Shown here piece by piece: positions 27,479-36,973 of a stretch of 64,000 nt of DNA. A program made the translations under genes and the position numbers. The notes under the pieces were generated by a model that did not search any database, was not told the DNA's origin, and saw only the letters and a list, made by a program, of their open reading frames with translations. Origin of the DNA: an uncultured Lachnospiraceae bacterium (GTDB lineage Bacteria > Bacillota > Clostridia > Lachnospirales > Lachnospiraceae); the NCBI GenBank assembly GCA_902768735.1, contig CACXMK010000009.1, positions 1 to 64,000 on the forward strand. The letters are read 5' to 3'. The number at the start of each line of letters is the position of its first letter. The stretch's first letter is position 1.

Positions 27479-27514
27479 AAGGGGTGTCGGACAGCGGTTT
27501 CGACGCCCCTTTTC
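27479..27514 (+). terminator. Intrinsic terminator after CoA-transferase
   Basis: An 11-bp stem with one G:T pair (27479-27489 with 27501-27511), then a short T-run. It lies about 95 bases after the stop codon. Confidence 0.75.
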
Positions 27515-27543
27515 CTATGGTGGAATTCGGAAAATGGATAGGG

Positions 27544-27549
27544 TATAAT
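27544..27549 (+). promoter_or_regulatory. Candidate -10 box of the second two-component pair
   Basis: TATAAT lies 62 bases before the response regulator start; the -35 position (TGGAAT at 27521-27526) is poor. Confidence 0.45.
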
Positions 27550-27610
27550 GTCTACTGTAGCGGCAACAGGGTTTTGGCATAGGCATTCAGAAGAGTCTTA
27601 AGGGGCACCA

Positions 27611-28312
27611 ATGAAGGGTACGGTAATGATCGTGGAAGACGATCAGGACATCAGAGAAGTTATTACTATTTTACTTCGGAGAGAAGGGTACAGCACGCTG
27701 CAGGCGGAGAACGGTCAGAAAGCGCTCGAAAAGGTGCACAAGAAGCCGGATCTGATCATATTGGACGTCATGCTGCCTGATCTGGACGGCTATGAGGTGT
27801 GCCGGAGGATCCGTAAGATTTCCGTAGCGCCGGTTCTCTTCCTGACAGCGAAAGGCGGGCTTCACGAGAAGACGGAAGGCCTGGAAGCCGGAGGGGATGA
27901 TTATCTGGTAAAGCCTTTTTTCCAGGAGGAACTTCTGGCAAGGATCAAGGCGCTTCTGCGGCGGTATGAGGAGTATCGCGGGAAGGAACAGGAGGATCCC
28001 GTTGAACAGTATATCGAAGTTGGCTGCTTCCGCGTCAGCAAGGAGTTCAACGAGGTGACAAAGAACGGAGAAGTGATCGTCATGACGGACATTGAGTACA
28101 AGATACTCAAACTCCTCATGCAGTATCACAACAAGATCTTCTCCATCCGCAATATTTATGAGAGCGTCTGGGATAAACCGTATTATTACGACGCCAACAA
28201 TACCGTTATGGTGCACATCCGGAGGCTCCGCATGGCGATCGAGGACGATCCCAGGCATCCGGTCTACATCCGCACAGAATGGGGAAGGGGTTATCGTTTT
28301 GTCAGTGAATAG
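27611..28312 (+). CDS. OmpR/PhoB-family response regulator
   Basis: 233 residues. Receiver domain with IVEDDQD, phospho-acceptor Asp52 in LIILDVMLPDLDG, and Lys in DDYLVKPFF. The winged-helix domain at about 135-233 ends RTEWGRGYRFVSE. It precedes and slightly overlaps a histidine kinase gene. This order (regulator then kinase), and the short kinase, resemble VanR/VanS-like envelope-stress pairs in clostridia; that comparison is by shape only. AAGGGGCACCA precedes ATG. Confidence 0.93.
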   Translation: MKGTVMIVEDDQDIREVITILLRREGYSTLQAENGQKALEKVHKKPDLIILDVMLPDLDGYEVCRRIRKISVAPVLFLTAKGGLHEKTEGLEAGGDDYLVKPFFQEELLARIKALLRRYEEYRGKEQEDPVEQYIEVGCFRVSKEFNEVTKNGEVIVMTDIEYKILKLLMQYHNKIFSIRNIYESVWDKPYYYDANNTVMVHIRRLRMAIEDDPRHPVYIRTEWGRGYRFVSE

Positions 28313-29285
28313 ATGGACGATCATGAAGAAGCTCAGCGTGATCATGCTGCTTGCGCTTGCGGCAGCGGTGGGCTTCTTTTTTGTTATTTACAATGTGAGT
28401 GAATCTCTCGGTCTGTACAGCCGGGCAGTGGCATTCGGAGCGTCTGCGGGGACCATCCTGTTTTTCGTGATCCTCATAGCCGGGATCAAGAGAGGTACGG
28501 ACTATATCAGGATCCTCAACGAAGAGATCCACGCACTTGAGGGGGGGGACCTGAGCAGGGAGATCACGATCCGGGGGAACGATGAGCTGGCAATGCTGGC
28601 AGAGAGCATTGACGAATTCAGAAAGAGCATGAAGGATCAGCTGGCTACGATCGAGCAGCTCGAAAAGAATAACCGCCTGATGACCGCGGAGATCGCACAC
28701 GATCTGCGGACCCCCCTGACATCACTGATCATGTATCTGGATTTTGCGCTCGGCGAGTTGGAAGGAAAGGAACCGCAGGCGAGCATGTACATGACCAAAG
28801 CGAGGGAGAGATCCGTGCGGCTCAAGGTCCTTATTGATGAAAACTTTAACTATTCTACGCTGCCGGACTTTTTTGTTATAAAAAAACAGGCTGTGCAGGC
28901 ATATGCGGTCCTGAGCACCTATCTCAGAGACCTGATGAACTATCTTGAGGCGGAAGGATTTCTTGTCCGGGTGGATGTTATTTACGGGCACAGAAGCATA
29001 CTGATTCAGAGAGATGCGCTCGAGCGGGTTTTTGCCAACCTGGCGTCCAATGTGACGAAATACGCCACAAAGGACGAAGAAGTGCTGCTCTTCGCAAGGG
29101 AGACGGAGTCGCATGTGGAAGTCCGCATCACGAACCGGGTGCGCGTTTTTGAAGGAGAGAAGCCGGAGAGTACAGGATTCGGAGAAAGGATCGTAAAACG
29201 TCTGATGGAAGAGATGGACGGAGAGTATCATACGGAGGAATCCGACGGAGAATATACAATGATCCTACGCTTTGCCATCGCATAA
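28305..29285 (+). CDS. Sensor histidine kinase, short sensor, reduced ATPase G1 motif
   Basis: About 326 residues from GTG 28305 (overlapping the regulator stop) or 320 from ATG 28323; neither has a clear ribosome binding site, suggesting coupling. Two adjacent membrane helices with almost no extracellular loop, a HAMP region (EEIHALEGGDLSREI), and HisKA with His in TAEIAHDLRTPLTS. The ATPase domain keeps the N box (VFANLASNVTKYA) and a GFGERIVKRL lid, but the usual DxGxG region reads VRITNRVRVFEG with no Asp-x-Gly. Intramembrane-sensing type by topology. The cell-wall hydrolase downstream has its own promoter but may be a target. Confidence 0.88.
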   Translation: MNRWTIMKKLSVIMLLALAAAVGFFFVIYNVSESLGLYSRAVAFGASAGTILFFVILIAGIKRGTDYIRILNEEIHALEGGDLSREITIRGNDELAMLAESIDEFRKSMKDQLATIEQLEKNNRLMTAEIAHDLRTPLTSLIMYLDFALGELEGKEPQASMYMTKARERSVRLKVLIDENFNYSTLPDFFVIKKQAVQAYAVLSTYLRDLMNYLEAEGFLVRVDVIYGHRSILIQRDALERVFANLASNVTKYATKDEEVLLFARETESHVEVRITNRVRVFEGEKPESTGFGERIVKRLMEEMDGEYHTEESDGEYTMILRFAIA

Positions 29286-29334
29286 GAGTGGTCAAAAAAC
29301 AGGCGGAACACCAAGTGGACCGCGCCGCTGCTAC

Positions 29335-29363
29335 TTGGCAAAGAAAAGAGCAGGTGCTATAAT
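29335..29363 (+). promoter_or_regulatory. Strong sigma-A-type promoter of the NlpC/P60 gene
   Basis: TTGGCA (29335-29340) and TATAAT (29358-29363) are exactly 17 bases apart, with an extended -10 TGC just before TATAAT. The roughly 95-base leader holds an inverted repeat GTTAC...GTAAC and a 7-bp hairpin (29419-29425 with 29446-29452) just before the ribosome binding site. Confidence 0.8.
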
Positions 29364-29464
29364 TATGAAGTCTGTATGACAAAATATTGTTATAGCGTTA
29401 CGTTTGTGAACGAATTGTAACCCGGCGCGGGAATCATTCTCCGATCCGGGTTTTCGGAGGCACA

Positions 29465-31324
29465 GTGAGAAACAGAACCTTATTTGAAAAGTTAATAAAG
29501 AAGTTAGGAATCCTCCTCCTGTCAGCGATGGTAATGACAAGCACTGCTGCCGCGCCTTCCCTTATGGCGCTCGCCGATGAAGCCGGCGAAGGGAACGTCG
29601 ATGACGGCGGAAGCAGTGATGACGGCGGAAGCGGAGATGACGGAGGAAGCGGAGACGACGGCGGAAGCGGAGACGACGGCGGAAGCGGAGATAATGGCGG
29701 AAGCGGAGACAATGGCGGAAGCGGAGACGACGGCGGAAGCGGAGACAACGGCGGAAGCGGAGATGACGGCGGAAGCGGAGACGACGGCGGAAGCGGAGAC
29801 GACGGCGGAAGCGGAGACAATGGCGGAAGCGGAGACGACGGCGGAAGCGGAGACGACGGCGGAAGCGGAGATGACGGCGGAAGCGGAGACGACGGCGGAA
29901 GCGGAGACGACGGCGGAAGCGGTGAGAACGCAGGAACCGGCAGCGGCAGCGGCTCTACGCAGGAAGACGGAGGGGAATCCGGCGGATCCGGCACAGGGGG
30001 AACCTCTTACGGCAGCACGGAAGAAGGTACGACGACCGGTTGGACAGAATACGCGCCGGCGGAGGAAGGAAGTACGGCGGCTATGACCGGAGCCACAAGC
30101 GAGACGGCTCCTGAGATCTTGGACCCGAGCCTTTTGGAAGTGACAGAAGTGACGGAAGAACCGGAAGGCTATCAGGAGGCTGACAATTATGACGGCTCCA
30201 ACGAGGACCTGATCGCCCAGCAGCATATCGTGACGGACCTTCCTGTGATCCGCAAGGATTTCCGGTTCACAACCGTCGATAAGGTTTTGGCGTTCAGCAA
30301 AGAGGAGATGGATATTCTGGAGGAGAGGTCGGACAGCGCAGAGGTTGTCGGAACGATCGCAAGGAACGGTGTCCTCTATGAGCTCGAAGAGGAAGACGGC
30401 GGATGGCTCTATGTGGAGTCCGGCGAAGTGCGCGGATTCGTCCATGCGGAAGATCTTTTCAGGGGCGAAGAAGCGGAGCAGATGTACGCGTATCTGCAAA
30501 AGCGCGCGGAGAGGATCTCGGCTATGCTTCCGACAGGTTTGTCCAAGGAGGCGTATTGCTTCACGGCCCAGCAGACAGTGCCTTATTATGAGAACAGCGC
30601 TTATGCGTTCCGGCGCATCACGACGCAGGATACGGTGATCGAGAAGCAGGCGGCTCTCGCGAAAGCGGAGACCGGGATCTTAGAAGGCACAGGAGAGGAC
30701 GCACGGGAAGCCGGCAAACTCAGGGAAGGCGATCTGTTATATGTGATCGCAGATGCGGGCGGCGGCTGGTTGTTTGTGGAATCCGGAGATGTCCGGGGCT
30801 TTGTGAAAAAGACAGCGCTTGACCAAGGCGCGGCAGTGCAAAAGAAGATCGGAGAGTCCGGAGAAGACTCACTTTCTACAGCTTTGGAAGAGATCAAACC
30901 GGACGAGAACAAGGCGACGTACTATACGATCACATCGATCAAGGAAGGCGCGAAATACAATGAAGTGAGGGAGAAGATCCTTGATCTTGCGCTCTCCTGT
31001 GTCGGAAATCCGTATGTGTGGGGCGGGACCAGCCTTACGCACGGAGCAGACTGTTCGGGCTTTGTGCAGACACTGTATTCCCGTTTCGGATACCGTCTTC
31101 CCAGAGTGGCAGCGGCACAGTCCAGAGTGGGGACGCAGATCCCCGTCAGCGATGCGGCGCCCGGAGACCTGATCTTCTTTGCCAGAAATGGATATGTCTA
31201 CCACGTGGCGATGTACGCGGGTGATGGAAAGACCGTCGAAGCGTACAGCAGCGGCTACGGTATCATCACCAAGGAACTGAGTGAGAGAAACGCCGTCTGG
31301 GCGACAAGGATCATTGAAGACTGA
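29465..31324 (+). CDS. Secreted NlpC/P60 peptidoglycan hydrolase with SH3 domains and Asp/Gly/Ser repeat
   Basis: 619 residues. Signal peptide (cleavage near SLMALADE), then 18 copies of a DDGGSG-like hexapeptide, a Ser/Thr/Gly/Glu-rich stretch, and two SH3-type domains (around DSAEVVGTIARNGVLYELEE and GKLREGDLLYVIADAGGGWL). The C-terminal NlpC/P60 domain has catalytic Cys in GADCSGFVQTLYS and His in YVYHVAMYAGDG. Such enzymes cut D-Glu/meso-diaminopimelate links in wall peptides. GTG start with GGAGG four bases upstream. The low-complexity acidic repeat likely acts as an extended spacer or metal-binding linker. Two-component genes lie directly upstream. Confidence 0.92.
   Translation: MRNRTLFEKLIKKLGILLLSAMVMTSTAAAPSLMALADEAGEGNVDDGGSSDDGGSGDDGGSGDDGGSGDDGGSGDNGGSGDNGGSGDDGGSGDNGGSGDDGGSGDDGGSGDDGGSGDNGGSGDDGGSGDDGGSGDDGGSGDDGGSGDDGGSGENAGTGSGSGSTQEDGGESGGSGTGGTSYGSTEEGTTTGWTEYAPAEEGSTAAMTGATSETAPEILDPSLLEVTEVTEEPEGYQEADNYDGSNEDLIAQQHIVTDLPVIRKDFRFTTVDKVLAFSKEEMDILEERSDSAEVVGTIARNGVLYELEEEDGGWLYVESGEVRGFVHAEDLFRGEEAEQMYAYLQKRAERISAMLPTGLSKEAYCFTAQQTVPYYENSAYAFRRITTQDTVIEKQAALAKAETGILEGTGEDAREAGKLREGDLLYVIADAGGGWLFVESGDVRGFVKKTALDQGAAVQKKIGESGEDSLSTALEEIKPDENKATYYTITSIKEGAKYNEVREKILDLALSCVGNPYVWGGTSLTHGADCSGFVQTLYSRFGYRLPRVAAAQSRVGTQIPVSDAAPGDLIFFARNGYVYHVAMYAGDGKTVEAYSSGYGIITKELSERNAVWATRIIED
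29600..29923 (+). repeat. 18 tandem copies of an 18-base coding repeat
   Basis: The unit is close to GACGACGGCGGAAGCGGA, encoding DDGGSG (with DNGGSG variants in four copies and DDGGSS in the first). Copies differ only at a few third positions or the second codon. It lies in frame inside the NlpC/P60 gene, so copy-number change by slippage would alter linker length without breaking the frame. Confidence 0.95.
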
Positions 31325-31356
31325 CAGGGAACGGTGTTCCGTTCAAGAAATGGCAT

Positions 31357-31386
31357 TAAAAAGACCGGCTCTATAGCCGGTCTTTT
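31357..31386. terminator. Bidirectional intrinsic terminator
   Basis: A 12-bp perfect stem (31359-31370 with 31375-31386) and a CTAT loop, with A-rich left and T-rich right arms, between the convergent NlpC/P60 and YfhO genes. Confidence 0.9.
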
Positions 31387-31423
31387 CGTATGGTCTGAAT
31401 TTTTCAAACGATCCGCAGAGCTT

Positions 31424-34400
31424 TTATACCTCCGTCATTTTCGGCTTCCCGGCCCGGTGCGCAAGGACGACCCAGAGCAGGAACAGCAGGATGCCGGCAG
31501 CCGTCAGGCACCAGCCGTAGAAAAGGCCCGGCGTTTCGTAACGCAGCTCGATCGTGTGTTGTCCGGACGTCAGCCACAAGCCGGAAAACATGATGTTGAC
31601 CTTTTCGAGAGTGACCGGCGTTCCGTCCACATAGGCTTTCCAGCCCTCCGAGTAGGGAATCGTGAGACACAGGAGTTTATTCCCGGAGACGGTGATCTCG
31701 CCTGTGACACGCGGGGAGACAAAACTGCTCGCGTTCTGGGAGATCTCCACCTTTTCGAGGGATTCCGCTGACAGAGCCGCCACCTTGCTCTTATAGGAAG
31801 CGAGAGGCTCGCTGATCACGGAGAACTCGTCGAAGTGATAGATGCCCGCCGCAGGGAATGTGACAACGATGGAAGTCAGCTCCTTTGTGATCGTGTAGGA
31901 GTTCAGGAGGAAGTCCTGCCGTCCGGAATAGAACTGCTCGTCGCCCGGCAGAATGTAGTTGACCCCGTTCTCCGTGACTTTTTTGCCGCTGCTCATAAAG
32001 GCAGCTTTGATCTTGATGTTCGTCAGGGGAGAGGACTCCAGAACATCCTTGAAGAGCCAGTATTTTTCATAGTTTGACTTTTTGTCCAGCATCTCCTGCG
32101 TGTAAAGGTTGTCCGGATCATAGGACAGGTCATCGGAGTAGAGCTCGAGATCGCCGGTCTCACGGAACTGTATGTTCTTCATAAAGAGATAGCACTCTCC
32201 TTCGCCGACGGGGTCAAAAGACAGCTCCGCTTTGGCACCGCCTTTAGTGACGACAAAAGTGTTGGCGTCGGTCTGTACGATCTCCGCGCTCAGGCAGGAA
32301 ACCCGGAACGGAACATTCCGGCACTCAAGCTTGCCGGCGAGCTCCTCTGCGGATCCTGCGGTCGCAAGGACGTTGTTGCTCTCGGTCACCGCATAGGAGA
32401 GAAGGAGCTCCTGCCGCTGTGCGGGCGTAAGCTGGTCGAACTTCTCCCTGCTGACCGTCTTATCATAGGTGTATCCTAGAGAGAGCGGATTCAGGTTAGC
32501 GTAAACGGCGTTAGCAGTGTTTTGGTCCAGTGAAGTTTCGCTGTAGCCCGCAGGGAGTTTCTCGGGATGCAGGCAGTACAGGTAACTCACAGAGGCAAGC
32601 TCGTTCAGGATCGCGCGGTTGTCGAGGAACGTGAACTGCCAGGCGTTGTTGTTGACGTCGGAAACACCGAGAGCTTCCAGATACTCCAGGATATAGGGGT
32701 TGTTGACGCTCCAGAAGGACTGCGTTGTCGAAAGCCCGTTTAGGATGGAGGTATTCTGGTACCAATAGCCGGGTTCCGTGTTGGAGACACGTACGAATTT
32801 CGTTGTGTCGTGTCCGATGGCCGACGCGATCTGGGAAGTATCGTTGAGCCACATGTTCCGGTCATTGGCGGGAGAAGCGCCCATGCCGGTCCTGAAAGCA
32901 GCCAGACTGTCCATGTCCTTGTAGGTCTTGATACGGTTCTGGAAATCCGGATAGTTCTTGGAGATGCCGTTGATGCAGACACTGACGATCGTGAGGACCA
33001 GGACCCATCTCTGGGCGCGCCGGAAGCCGTTTGGTCTGCGAGCGGCTTTGCGGGCTGCTTTCTTTGCACCGGCCGTTTCCTCCGCGGCTATCTCTGCTGC
33101 CGCTTCTTCCGTTTCGGTTGCCCCGGTTCCTGTTACTTCCGTTCCGGCTGCCCCGACTGCAGATGCCTTAATTGCAGTTGCCTCCGTTCCCTCTCTCCCG
33201 GGAACAGCCGCCTCAAACAGCTCCTTCTGGGAACGGAGCAGGTGAAGGAGCGTGAGGAATGTGAACGAGGCAGGCCCGAGGAACGTAAAGTCAAGTTCGT
33301 ACGCGAGGAAGCAGCATACGACAAAATAGACCGTCAGTCCGGTTGTCATCACGCGCTTCTGATGTTCGTTCAGCGTAAAGAGGCCCGGCCACATCTCGGC
33401 GACCAGCATGCCGACCAGCGCGGAATAGGCCCAGCACCAGCGGTCGATCGGGTAGGAGAAGCCGTTCGTCACATAGCCAAAAGCCGGGATAAAGAGCAGC
33501 GCGGAATACAGAAGGAACTGCAGGCGCAGCTTGAGGTATCCCTTGGTGCTGAACAGAAGGAAGACGCAAAGGAGAGCAGTGCCCGCGTAGCAGAGAGCAC
33601 CGTATTCCACTTCGTTGCAGGCAAGAAAATCCACCGGCAGCATACGGCAAGTACGGATTTCGTAGAACAGATCGATCGCCGGCTTCATGCCTACGCGCTT
33701 GTTGGAGAGGACGGTAAGGGCCATCGGAAGAAGGATGACGCCGCCCATGGCGACGCCGACAGTACCTGCGGCGAACATGACCCCGATCTCTTTAAAACGC
33801 CTGCCGATCTCCCCTTTGGCGATAGGGAAATACCGGAACAGCGCGTACAGGACTGCCATGAGCACGATGCTCACGATGAAATAGAAGTTGGCCACTGTCG
33901 CAAGGCAGACAGAAAAGATAAAGAGCCAGGGCTTTTGTCCCTCGCGCACCTTCTCGATCCCGAGGAGGACAAGGGGGAAGATGATGAGAGCGTTCAGGAA
34001 AATGGGCTGGCCGATACAGGTGATGAGAGCGAAGCCGCAGAATGTAAAGATCAAAGAACCCGCAAGGCACCCGTCCTCGTGTTCCGCTGACGGCCAGCGG
34101 AAGCGGCAGAGCGCGGCAAAAGCGATCCCCGAGAAGTAATTCTTGACAGGGATCAGGGCACAGTAGAACAGGTAGATATATTTTGCCGGAACAAGGGCGC
34201 TGAACAGATAGAAGGGGTCTCCCACGCCATAGTACGCGAGCGTTGTCAGGGCGTCGGAACCGTAGCCGAGCGAGAACGAATAGGTGGAAATCGCCTTCCA
34301 GTTCCCGGTCAGCAGTGCCTTGAACGACTGGCGGTACCAGCGGGAGATGAAGATCATCGCCTTTATATGCTGCGTGTAGGAATCGTGCTCCCACACAAAA

Positions 34401-34510
34401 CTCTTTTTGAGGACCAGGAACGGGGCGTATATGACAAGTGCCGTGACTAAAAAGAGCAACGTAAAGCGGATATAGAAGCGTGTATTTTTATTCGGTGTCT
34501 TTGTGTTCAT
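31424..34510 (-). CDS. YfhO-family membrane protein (second copy)
   Basis: 1028 residues. N-terminal membrane helix with basic flank, then about a dozen helices over residues 15-530, a cytoplasmic low-complexity insert rich in Ala, Thr and Glu (about 445-500), a large extracytoplasmic domain (about 545-985), and one C-terminal helix. GYGSDALTTLAYYGVGDPFYL is the YfhO loop that carries the family's conserved acidic region; the C-terminal domain ends LRYETPGLFYGW. Related but not closely similar to the 879-residue protein at 5796. Probable GT-C type envelope glycosyltransferase. ATG has a GGAGAGGGAGA site. Monocistronic. Confidence 0.82.
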   Translation of the reverse strand: MNTKTPNKNTRFYIRFTLLFLVTALVIYAPFLVLKKSFVWEHDSYTQHIKAMIFISRWYRQSFKALLTGNWKAISTYSFSLGYGSDALTTLAYYGVGDPFYLFSALVPAKYIYLFYCALIPVKNYFSGIAFAALCRFRWPSAEHEDGCLAGSLIFTFCGFALITCIGQPIFLNALIIFPLVLLGIEKVREGQKPWLFIFSVCLATVANFYFIVSIVLMAVLYALFRYFPIAKGEIGRRFKEIGVMFAAGTVGVAMGGVILLPMALTVLSNKRVGMKPAIDLFYEIRTCRMLPVDFLACNEVEYGALCYAGTALLCVFLLFSTKGYLKLRLQFLLYSALLFIPAFGYVTNGFSYPIDRWCWAYSALVGMLVAEMWPGLFTLNEHQKRVMTTGLTVYFVVCCFLAYELDFTFLGPASFTFLTLLHLLRSQKELFEAAVPGREGTEATAIKASAVGAAGTEVTGTGATETEEAAAEIAAEETAGAKKAARKAARRPNGFRRAQRWVLVLTIVSVCINGISKNYPDFQNRIKTYKDMDSLAAFRTGMGASPANDRNMWLNDTSQIASAIGHDTTKFVRVSNTEPGYWYQNTSILNGLSTTQSFWSVNNPYILEYLEALGVSDVNNNAWQFTFLDNRAILNELASVSYLYCLHPEKLPAGYSETSLDQNTANAVYANLNPLSLGYTYDKTVSREKFDQLTPAQRQELLLSYAVTESNNVLATAGSAEELAGKLECRNVPFRVSCLSAEIVQTDANTFVVTKGGAKAELSFDPVGEGECYLFMKNIQFRETGDLELYSDDLSYDPDNLYTQEMLDKKSNYEKYWLFKDVLESSPLTNIKIKAAFMSSGKKVTENGVNYILPGDEQFYSGRQDFLLNSYTITKELTSIVVTFPAAGIYHFDEFSVISEPLASYKSKVAALSAESLEKVEISQNASSFVSPRVTGEITVSGNKLLCLTIPYSEGWKAYVDGTPVTLEKVNIMFSGLWLTSGQHTIELRYETPGLFYGWCLTAAGILLFLLWVVLAHRAGKPKMTEV

Positions 34511-34601
34511 CTTTTCTCCCTCTCCATTCCGGAGCCCCCGTAAGGCCGGGCATTCCTAGGCGTATCTTACCATAGAACATTCCATAAAAGAACAAGAAAT
34601 G

Positions 34602-34610
34602 TGATATGAT
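34602..34610 (+). promoter_or_regulatory. Candidate extended -10 promoter of tex
   Basis: TGATATGAT fits an extended -10 (TGnTATGAT), 30 bases before the tex start codon. The -35 is weak, as tolerated with extended -10 elements. Confidence 0.45.
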
Positions 34611-34639
34611 GGAGGGAGTATCAGAAAGGAGAGGCATCA

Positions 34640-36895
34640 ATGCAGATCACAGAGACCATCGCCCGGAAACTGGGCGTAAAGAACTGGCAGGTGGAGGCGG
34701 CTGTTAAGCTGATCGACGAGGGAAATACGATCCCCTTCATTGCCAGATACAGAAAAGAAGCGACAGGAACTCTCACGGATGAACAGCTTCGAGAGCTGGG
34801 AGAGTCGCTGGCCTATCTCAGAAATCTGGAGGAGCGAAAAGCCGTGGTCACGGAGAGCATCCGGGAGCAGGGAAAGCTCACGAAGGAGCTTTTGGGCCGC
34901 ATCGAGGAGGCGCAGACGCTGGTGGAAGTGGAGGATCTGTATCTCCCTTTCCGCCCCAAGAGGAGAACACGCGCCGGAATCGCGAAAGAGAGGGGCCTGC
35001 AGGGCCTTGCGGACTACATCCTCGCGCAGAAGCCGGGAAGCGACGTTAAGAAAGAGGCGGAAAAATATACAGACGCGGCGAAGGAGGTGCCGGATACGGA
35101 GACGGCGGTAGCCGGCGCGATGGATATCGTGGCGGAGCAGATCTCCGATGAAGCGCGCTACCGCGCTTTTATCCGCGGAAAGACCCGGGACCGGGGCAGT
35201 ATCGTGTCCTCGGAAAAGGTGGCCAAAAAAGCGAAAACCGACACAGCAGCCGGAAAAGGGGAAGAAGAGAAGGCAGTCCCGAAGACGGCCAAAGAGGAAA
35301 AGATACCGGCCAGGAAGGCGGAGCGCAGGGACATCTATGAGATGTATTTCTCCTATGAAGAAGCGATCCGGAAGATACCGGGGCACAGGGTACTCGCGCT
35401 CAACCGCGGCGAGAAGGAGAATTTTCTGACTGTAAAAATAGTGGCTCCGGAAGAGGATATCCTCACGTATCTGGAGAAACAGGTGACAAAGGGCGCGAAA
35501 GTGCCGGAACAGGGGACTTTTCCGTATCTTCAGACGGCGATCAGAGACAGCTACAGCCGCCTGATCGCCCCCGCCATCGAGAGGGAGCTCAGGAATGAGC
35601 TGACAGAAGAAGCGGAGGACGGCGCGATCAGAGTTTTTGCATCGAACCTTGAACAGCTCCTGATGCAGCAGCCGATCGCGGGTAAAGTGGTACTTGGATG
35701 GGATCCCGCGTTTAGAACAGGCTGCAAGCTGGCAGTGGCGGATCCCACCGGAAGGATCCTGGATACGAAGGTCATCTATCCCACTGCGCCGCAGAACAAG
35801 ATCCGGGAGGCCAAGCAGGAGCTCTCGAAGATCGTGCAAAAGTTCGGCGTATCCGTGATCAGTGTCGGAAACGGGACGGCTTCCCGTGAATCGGAGCAGG
35901 TGATCACGGAGTTCATTAAAGAAATGATGAGAAGCGGGTATAAAAAACCGCTCCAGTATGTGATCGTCAACGAGGCGGGCGCGTCGGTCTACAGCGCCAG
36001 TAAACTGGCAACGGAGGAGTTTCCGCAGTTCGACGTGGGACAGAGGAGCGCGGCGTCCATTGCAAGAAGGCTTCAGGATCCGCTGGCGGAACTGGTCAAG
36101 ATCGATCCCAAGGCGATCGGCGTCGGGCAGTACCAGCACGACATGAACCAGAAAAAACTGGATGGCGCCCTGACCGGCGTCGTGGAAAAGTGCGTCAACA
36201 GGGTCGGTGTGGACCTGAATACGGCATCGTTCTCTCTTTTGGCCTATATTTCGGGCATCAGTAAGACGGTGGCAAAAAACATCGTCTCCTACAGGGAAGA
36301 GAACGGCGCGTTCACAAACAGAAGGGAACTTCTCAAAGTGCCGGGGCTCGGCCCCAAAGCGTTCCAGCAGTGCGCGGGCTTTCTCCGGATCCGCGGCGGC
36401 ACGCAGCCCCTGGATGCAACCTCTGTCCATCCCGAGAGCTATTCGGCAGTCGGAGAGCTCCTGAAAGGGCTGGGTCTTCCCATGAACCGGTCCGCGTTCC
36501 GGGAGGCGGTGAAACTGGTCACTGATCCGGCGAAAAAAGCGGCGGAACTGGGGGTCGGCGAGCCCACGCTGCGCGATATTTTGGCAGAGCTGGAGAAGCC
36601 TGCGAGGGATCCCAGGGAAGATATGCCCGCGCCTGTTCTCCGCAGCGACGTGCTTTCCATGGAGGACCTTACACCCGGCATGAAGCTGAAGGGAACAGTC
36701 CGCAATATCGTCGACTTCGGCGCGTTTGTTGATATCGGCGTACATCAGGACGGATTGGTCCACATCTCCAAGATGAGCAAAAAGTTTATTAAACACCCGC
36801 TCGAAGCGGTGCGCGTGGGAGATGTCGTGGAAGTCACCGTGCTCGGCGTGGACGCCGGCAGGAAGAGGATATCGCTGTCGATGATCGAAGAGTGA
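34640..36895 (+). CDS. tex: Tex-family RNA-binding transcription accessory protein
   Basis: 751 residues. N-terminal Tex domain (IPFIARYRKEATGTLTDEQL), a YqgF/RNase H-like domain around 345-470 (VLGWDPAFRTGCKLAV), helix-hairpin-helix repeats (KVPGLGPKAFQQCAGF), and a C-terminal S1 domain (GTVRNIVDFGAFVDIGVHQD). Tex proteins bind nucleic acids and influence transcription or RNA turnover. A Lys/Ala/Glu-rich stretch near residues 195-230 looks like an inserted linker. AAAGGAG precedes ATG 34640. The GH3 gene follows 78 bases later. Confidence 0.95.
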   Translation: MQITETIARKLGVKNWQVEAAVKLIDEGNTIPFIARYRKEATGTLTDEQLRELGESLAYLRNLEERKAVVTESIREQGKLTKELLGRIEEAQTLVEVEDLYLPFRPKRRTRAGIAKERGLQGLADYILAQKPGSDVKKEAEKYTDAAKEVPDTETAVAGAMDIVAEQISDEARYRAFIRGKTRDRGSIVSSEKVAKKAKTDTAAGKGEEEKAVPKTAKEEKIPARKAERRDIYEMYFSYEEAIRKIPGHRVLALNRGEKENFLTVKIVAPEEDILTYLEKQVTKGAKVPEQGTFPYLQTAIRDSYSRLIAPAIERELRNELTEEAEDGAIRVFASNLEQLLMQQPIAGKVVLGWDPAFRTGCKLAVADPTGRILDTKVIYPTAPQNKIREAKQELSKIVQKFGVSVISVGNGTASRESEQVITEFIKEMMRSGYKKPLQYVIVNEAGASVYSASKLATEEFPQFDVGQRSAASIARRLQDPLAELVKIDPKAIGVGQYQHDMNQKKLDGALTGVVEKCVNRVGVDLNTASFSLLAYISGISKTVAKNIVSYREENGAFTNRRELLKVPGLGPKAFQQCAGFLRIRGGTQPLDATSVHPESYSAVGELLKGLGLPMNRSAFREAVKLVTDPAKKAAELGVGEPTLRDILAELEKPARDPREDMPAPVLRSDVLSMEDLTPGMKLKGTVRNIVDFGAFVDIGVHQDGLVHISKMSKKFIKHPLEAVRVGDVVEVTVLGVDAGRKRISLSMIEE

Positions 36896-36973
36896 GTGCA
36901 GAAGGACAAAAAAAGGCGACAGAGAGTAACAGACGGCAGAAAAAAGGACGGTAGAAATAGAAGGACGGTAAAT

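Noticed and set aside
29600..29923. Possible CRISPR array
   Set aside because: Units are contiguous 18-base coding repeats without spacers and stay in frame in a secreted protein.
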